A DNA stretch of 15,883 nt from JANXQE01 sp035651635 (GTDB lineage Bacteria > Verrucomicrobiota > Verrucomicrobiia > Limisphaerales > UBA8199). Below, one piece after another: positions 13,996 through 15,883 of this stretch (positions are counted from its first letter, which is position 1; each line of letters begins with the position of its first letter). The translations under genes and the position numbers were made by a program. The stretch is taken from contig DASRFK010000258.1 of assembly GCA_035651635.1 (NCBI GenBank), positions 1-15,883 on the forward strand. Reading direction: 5' to 3'. The notes under the pieces were generated by a model. That model was not told the origin of the DNA. It did not search any database and saw only the letters and a program-made list of their open reading frames with translations.

Positions 13996-15489
13996 CTAAT
14001 TCTGAGGCTGGACCCGGTACATGCCCGCCCCATGCGGATGGATAGTCTGGGTAAGCCGGTCAGTAACAGCGCCGAGGTCCTTGTGATTCCAGAGATCCCG
14101 GACGCTGGCGGATCCCGCGAGACCGATCTGGGCCAGGGCAACTGAAATATCTCTGGGCTCCGTCATTGCCAGGCCGGCTGCCGGCGCGGTGGTTTCCAGT
14201 GAAGCCGCATCGCCCGTCTGCCCTCGCCGTGCGCGGGGAACCGGCTCTGGCGCTGTATTGAAAAGTGCGACGTATTTGTCTTTCGATCCAGGGACGTCCG
14301 CTATCCAGGCAATCGTATTATTAGTATTGAAGAGTTGACGATTATTCATCGAGTTCTGATTTACCGCGAGCACTTCGTCGTTGGTCAGGAGTCCCAGCGT
14401 GAAATTATCGTTCTTCGGTAGATTTCCGCCGAGAATCAGCGGCGAGCGAACGATGGACCACAAAGTCATCAGCGTGAATTGCTCGTCCTGCGTGAAATGC
14501 GTCCAGTTGTCCGTATTCTGCCAGGACCGAACGTTGCCCAGCGGCAGCATGTCCGCATCGGGCCAGTGACCGGGGCCACGGAAAGGCGACCAACTGTCCA
14601 GGCGCGCGAACTGGGCGTAGAGCGCGCGCCAGTCGTCCCAGAAATCGTCGCTAATCCTCCAGAGATTTGCGTGCGTCTGGACATGTTCGCCTTCACTCAC
14701 AGGCGTGGCGCCGGGCGAACTCGAGAGGACAATCGCCCGCCCCGAACGGTCGATCGCCTTGCGGATCGCTTCAAGCTCGTCCTTGTGATATGGCCGGGAG
14801 AGGTCATCTACCTTCACATAATCCAGGTCCCAGGAGGCCAACAGCGCGAAAACTGAATCGTAGTATTCCTGCGCGCCGGGTTTGCTCATGTCCACGCCGT
14901 ACATGTCAGTGTTCCAGGGGCATTTGGAATTCTTGTTCGCGATGTCCGCGGCTTTGTAGGACGTGCCCAGGATGGACGAATTGTCACGGTCGACAGCCTG
15001 CCGCGGAATGCCGCGCATCAAGTGGAGCCCGAACCGCAGGCCTTTCGCGTGCAAGTATTCAGCGATTGGTTTGAACGAGCGAGTGGCAGCCGTCATTCGG
15101 AAGCGATTGGTGGCCGGGAGCAATCGTCCGTTCTTATCCATCTCCAAGACGGCGCTGCGGCGGTACTCCGTCGTGTGCGCGAGCGGCTCATACCACTGGA
15201 TGTCGATAGTGATGATATCCCACCCGTGCGGCTTTAGGAACTGGGCCATGTAATCCGCGTTGGCGATTACGTTCGATTCCCAGATGCCCGCGCCGTAACA
15301 ATCCCAGGAGTTCCAGCCCATCGGCGGTGTCTTTGCCCAGGACCAGAAGGTCGGTTCGGCGGCGGTTGCCGCCAACCCCGCCCCCAGCAATCCTGCAAAG
15401 GCAAGTTTTCGCTCAAGGCGCAGGAACCAAGAACCAAACCACTGCGCAACGCATGCAGGATCAAGTCGATGAGTTGAATCTGCCGTCAC
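13996..15489 (-). CDS. GH27 alpha-galactosidase (or beta-L-arabinopyranosidase)
   Basis: This is a 497-residue secreted enzyme of clan GH-D that releases terminal alpha-galactose; some GH27 members act on beta-L-arabinopyranose. Visible family motifs are PPMGWNSWDCYG (56-66), GWDIITIDIQWY, DYVKVDDLS with D228 as nucleophile, and WRISDDFWDDW with D282 as the likely acid/base. WPDADMLPLG and SPLILGGNLPKND are also typical, and the C-terminal beta domain ends HGAGMYRVQ. The predicted signal peptide core is LAFAGLLGAGLAATAAEP. The only start in the frame is GTG 15489 (a TAA lies 12 bases upstream), which gives an unusually long, unclear leader of about 28 residues before the hydrophobic core. Copy B of the 38-base repeat lies 14 bases upstream. 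Gene is separate from the esterase by 343 bases. Confidence 0.85.
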   Translation of the reverse strand: MTADSTHRLDPACVAQWFGSWFLRLERKLAFAGLLGAGLAATAAEPTFWSWAKTPPMGWNSWDCYGAGIWESNVIANADYMAQFLKPHGWDIITIDIQWYEPLAHTTEYRRSAVLEMDKNGRLLPATNRFRMTAATRSFKPIAEYLHAKGLRFGLHLMRGIPRQAVDRDNSSILGTSYKAADIANKNSKCPWNTDMYGVDMSKPGAQEYYDSVFALLASWDLDYVKVDDLSRPYHKDELEAIRKAIDRSGRAIVLSSSPGATPVSEGEHVQTHANLWRISDDFWDDWRALYAQFARLDSWSPFRGPGHWPDADMLPLGNVRSWQNTDNWTHFTQDEQFTLMTLWSIVRSPLILGGNLPKNDNFTLGLLTNDEVLAVNQNSMNNRQLFNTNNTIAWIADVPGSKDKYVALFNTAPEPVPRARRGQTGDAASLETTAPAAGLAMTEPRDISVALAQIGLAGSASVRDLWNHKDLGAVTDRLTQTIHPHGAGMYRVQPQN

Positions 15490-15502
15490 GGTCGATCGTT
15501 AT

Positions 15503-15540
15503 CAGTACTTCCGCCAAATCATGAGTTTTGGACACCTAAT
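15503..15540. repeat. Diverged 38-base repeat, copy B (partner at 13869-13906)
   Basis: Reading the + strand, it begins CAGTACTTCCGCCAA and continues GTTTTGGACACCTAAT. It sits just upstream of the GH27 start on the minus strand, so it may carry promoter or operator sequence for that gene, or be a leftover of a small non-coding repeat. Confidence 0.45.
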
Positions 15541-15573
15541 CGCTCTTTGAAGCGGACTGTAGCCTGGGCTGGA

Positions 15574-15741
15574 CTATAAGTGTGAGCCTCCGCCAGGACG
15601 ACGAACCCGCAAAAAATTCAACCTTTTCTCCACCGGCAGGGCGAGGCGACGGCGGATCAACTCAACGAGATTCCGCTCGCTCTCCTTGCGTAGCGCTACC
15701 AGGGTGGCAGAACGTTTTTGTCGATTATTTGCTCTTCTCAC
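15574..15741 (-). CDS. 55-residue protein adjacent to a nucleotidyltransferase-like gene
   Basis: Starting at GTG 15741, the product contains ALRKESERNLVELIRRRLAL and ends LNFLRVRRPGGGSHL. The pattern of a charged helix followed by 'FLRxRxPGGGS(x)L' recalls short proteins encoded next to nucleotidyltransferase (AbiEii-like or DUF6036-like) genes, a recollection I could not check. The reading frame is internally coherent, with no stops, and overlaps the upstream gene's end by 17 bases in a different frame. No clear ribosome site precedes the GTG, so the start is uncertain. It would make a two-gene unit with its upstream neighbour. Confidence 0.5.
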   Translation of the reverse strand: MRRANNRQKRSATLVALRKESERNLVELIRRRLALPVEKRLNFLRVRRPGGGSHL

Positions 15742-15883
15742 GAAGGGTGGCCATTAGGACATCGAGCACCGCCTTGTCCCTTGGACGGCCGGCCGCTCGT
15801 TTGCTCTTTATGATATCGGCCAGATGGGCAACCCAGAGCGTATAGCCGGCAATGTCATTACGTTGGGCGCGTGACCTGAGGCT
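15725..15883 (-). CDS. Nucleotidyltransferase-like protein, C-terminus only (AbiEii/DUF6036 type)
   Basis: Only the last 52 residues lie in the window; the gene begins beyond its right end. The sequence LADIIKSKRAAGRPRDKAVL is the characteristic C-terminal helix pattern 'DLIxSKxAAGRPKDLxxL' of nucleotidyltransferases related to AbiEii and DUF6036, which often act as toxins in toxin-antitoxin pairs. The stop TAA is at 15727-15725. Its end overlaps the following 55-residue ORF. The family is a motif-level call, and I cannot see the catalytic part. Confidence 0.55.
   Translation of the reverse strand, partial: SLRSRAQRNDIAGYTLWVAHLADIIKSKRAAGRPRDKAVLDVLMATLREKSK

Noticed and set aside
1..15883. 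CRISPR arrays and insertion sequences
   Set aside because: I found no regularly spaced direct repeats and no transposase gene in either strand.

Overview
This window most likely comes from a soil-type, high-GC Gram-negative bacterium of the Verrucomicrobiota, with Acidobacteriota as the main alternative. That is an inference from three things: large multi-domain secreted glycosidases without SusC/SusD partners, small toxin-antitoxin-like genes, and a VKOR-DsbA fusion. No marker gene fixes the taxon. Every protein assignment comes from motifs and family knowledge, with no database search.

Left edge (1-1160, + strand). A UPF0175-type small protein is followed by two short unrecognised ORFs and a decayed-looking reading frame. 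The block ends in a sequence that closely resembles the 3' half of a tRNA-Leu(UAG) gene, including CCA. Its 5' half does not fold as a tRNA, so it could be a degraded tRNA or the att-site remnant of an integrated element lying to the left. A hairpin follows, then about 600 bases with no convincing gene.

Centre-left (1756-6804, + strand). Four tightly packed genes are joined by stop/start overlaps or a 2-base gap: a secreted non-catalytic beta-sandwich protein, a GH43 arabinanase-like enzyme with a beta-trefoil tail, an F5/8 type C (CBM32-like) module without a signal peptide, and a GH29 alpha-L-fucosidase with accessory domains.

Centre-right (15489 down to 6850, - strand). Four genes converge on the first block: a GH27 alpha-galactosidase, a CE1 esterase with a malectin domain, a very large GH54 alpha-L-arabinofuranosidase with NEW3, lamin-tail and repeat modules, and a membrane VKOR-DsbA fusion that makes disulfide bonds. 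The last three are nearly contiguous. A diverged 38-base repeat lies upstream of GH27 and again in the GH27/esterase gap.

Right edge (15574-15883, - strand). The C-terminus of a nucleotidyltransferase-like gene overlaps a 55-residue ORF, which looks like a toxin-antitoxin-type pair.

Together the two enzyme blocks look like one locus for taking apart arabinose-, galactose- and fucose-decorated plant polysaccharide (arabinan, arabinogalactan, RG-I side chains or xyloglucan-like material). Arabinanase and arabinofuranosidase would remove arabinose, GH27 galactose, GH29 fucose and the CE1 esterase acyl groups. The VKOR-DsbA protein would supply disulfides for the cysteine-containing secreted enzymes. 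No transporter or regulator is present in the window.
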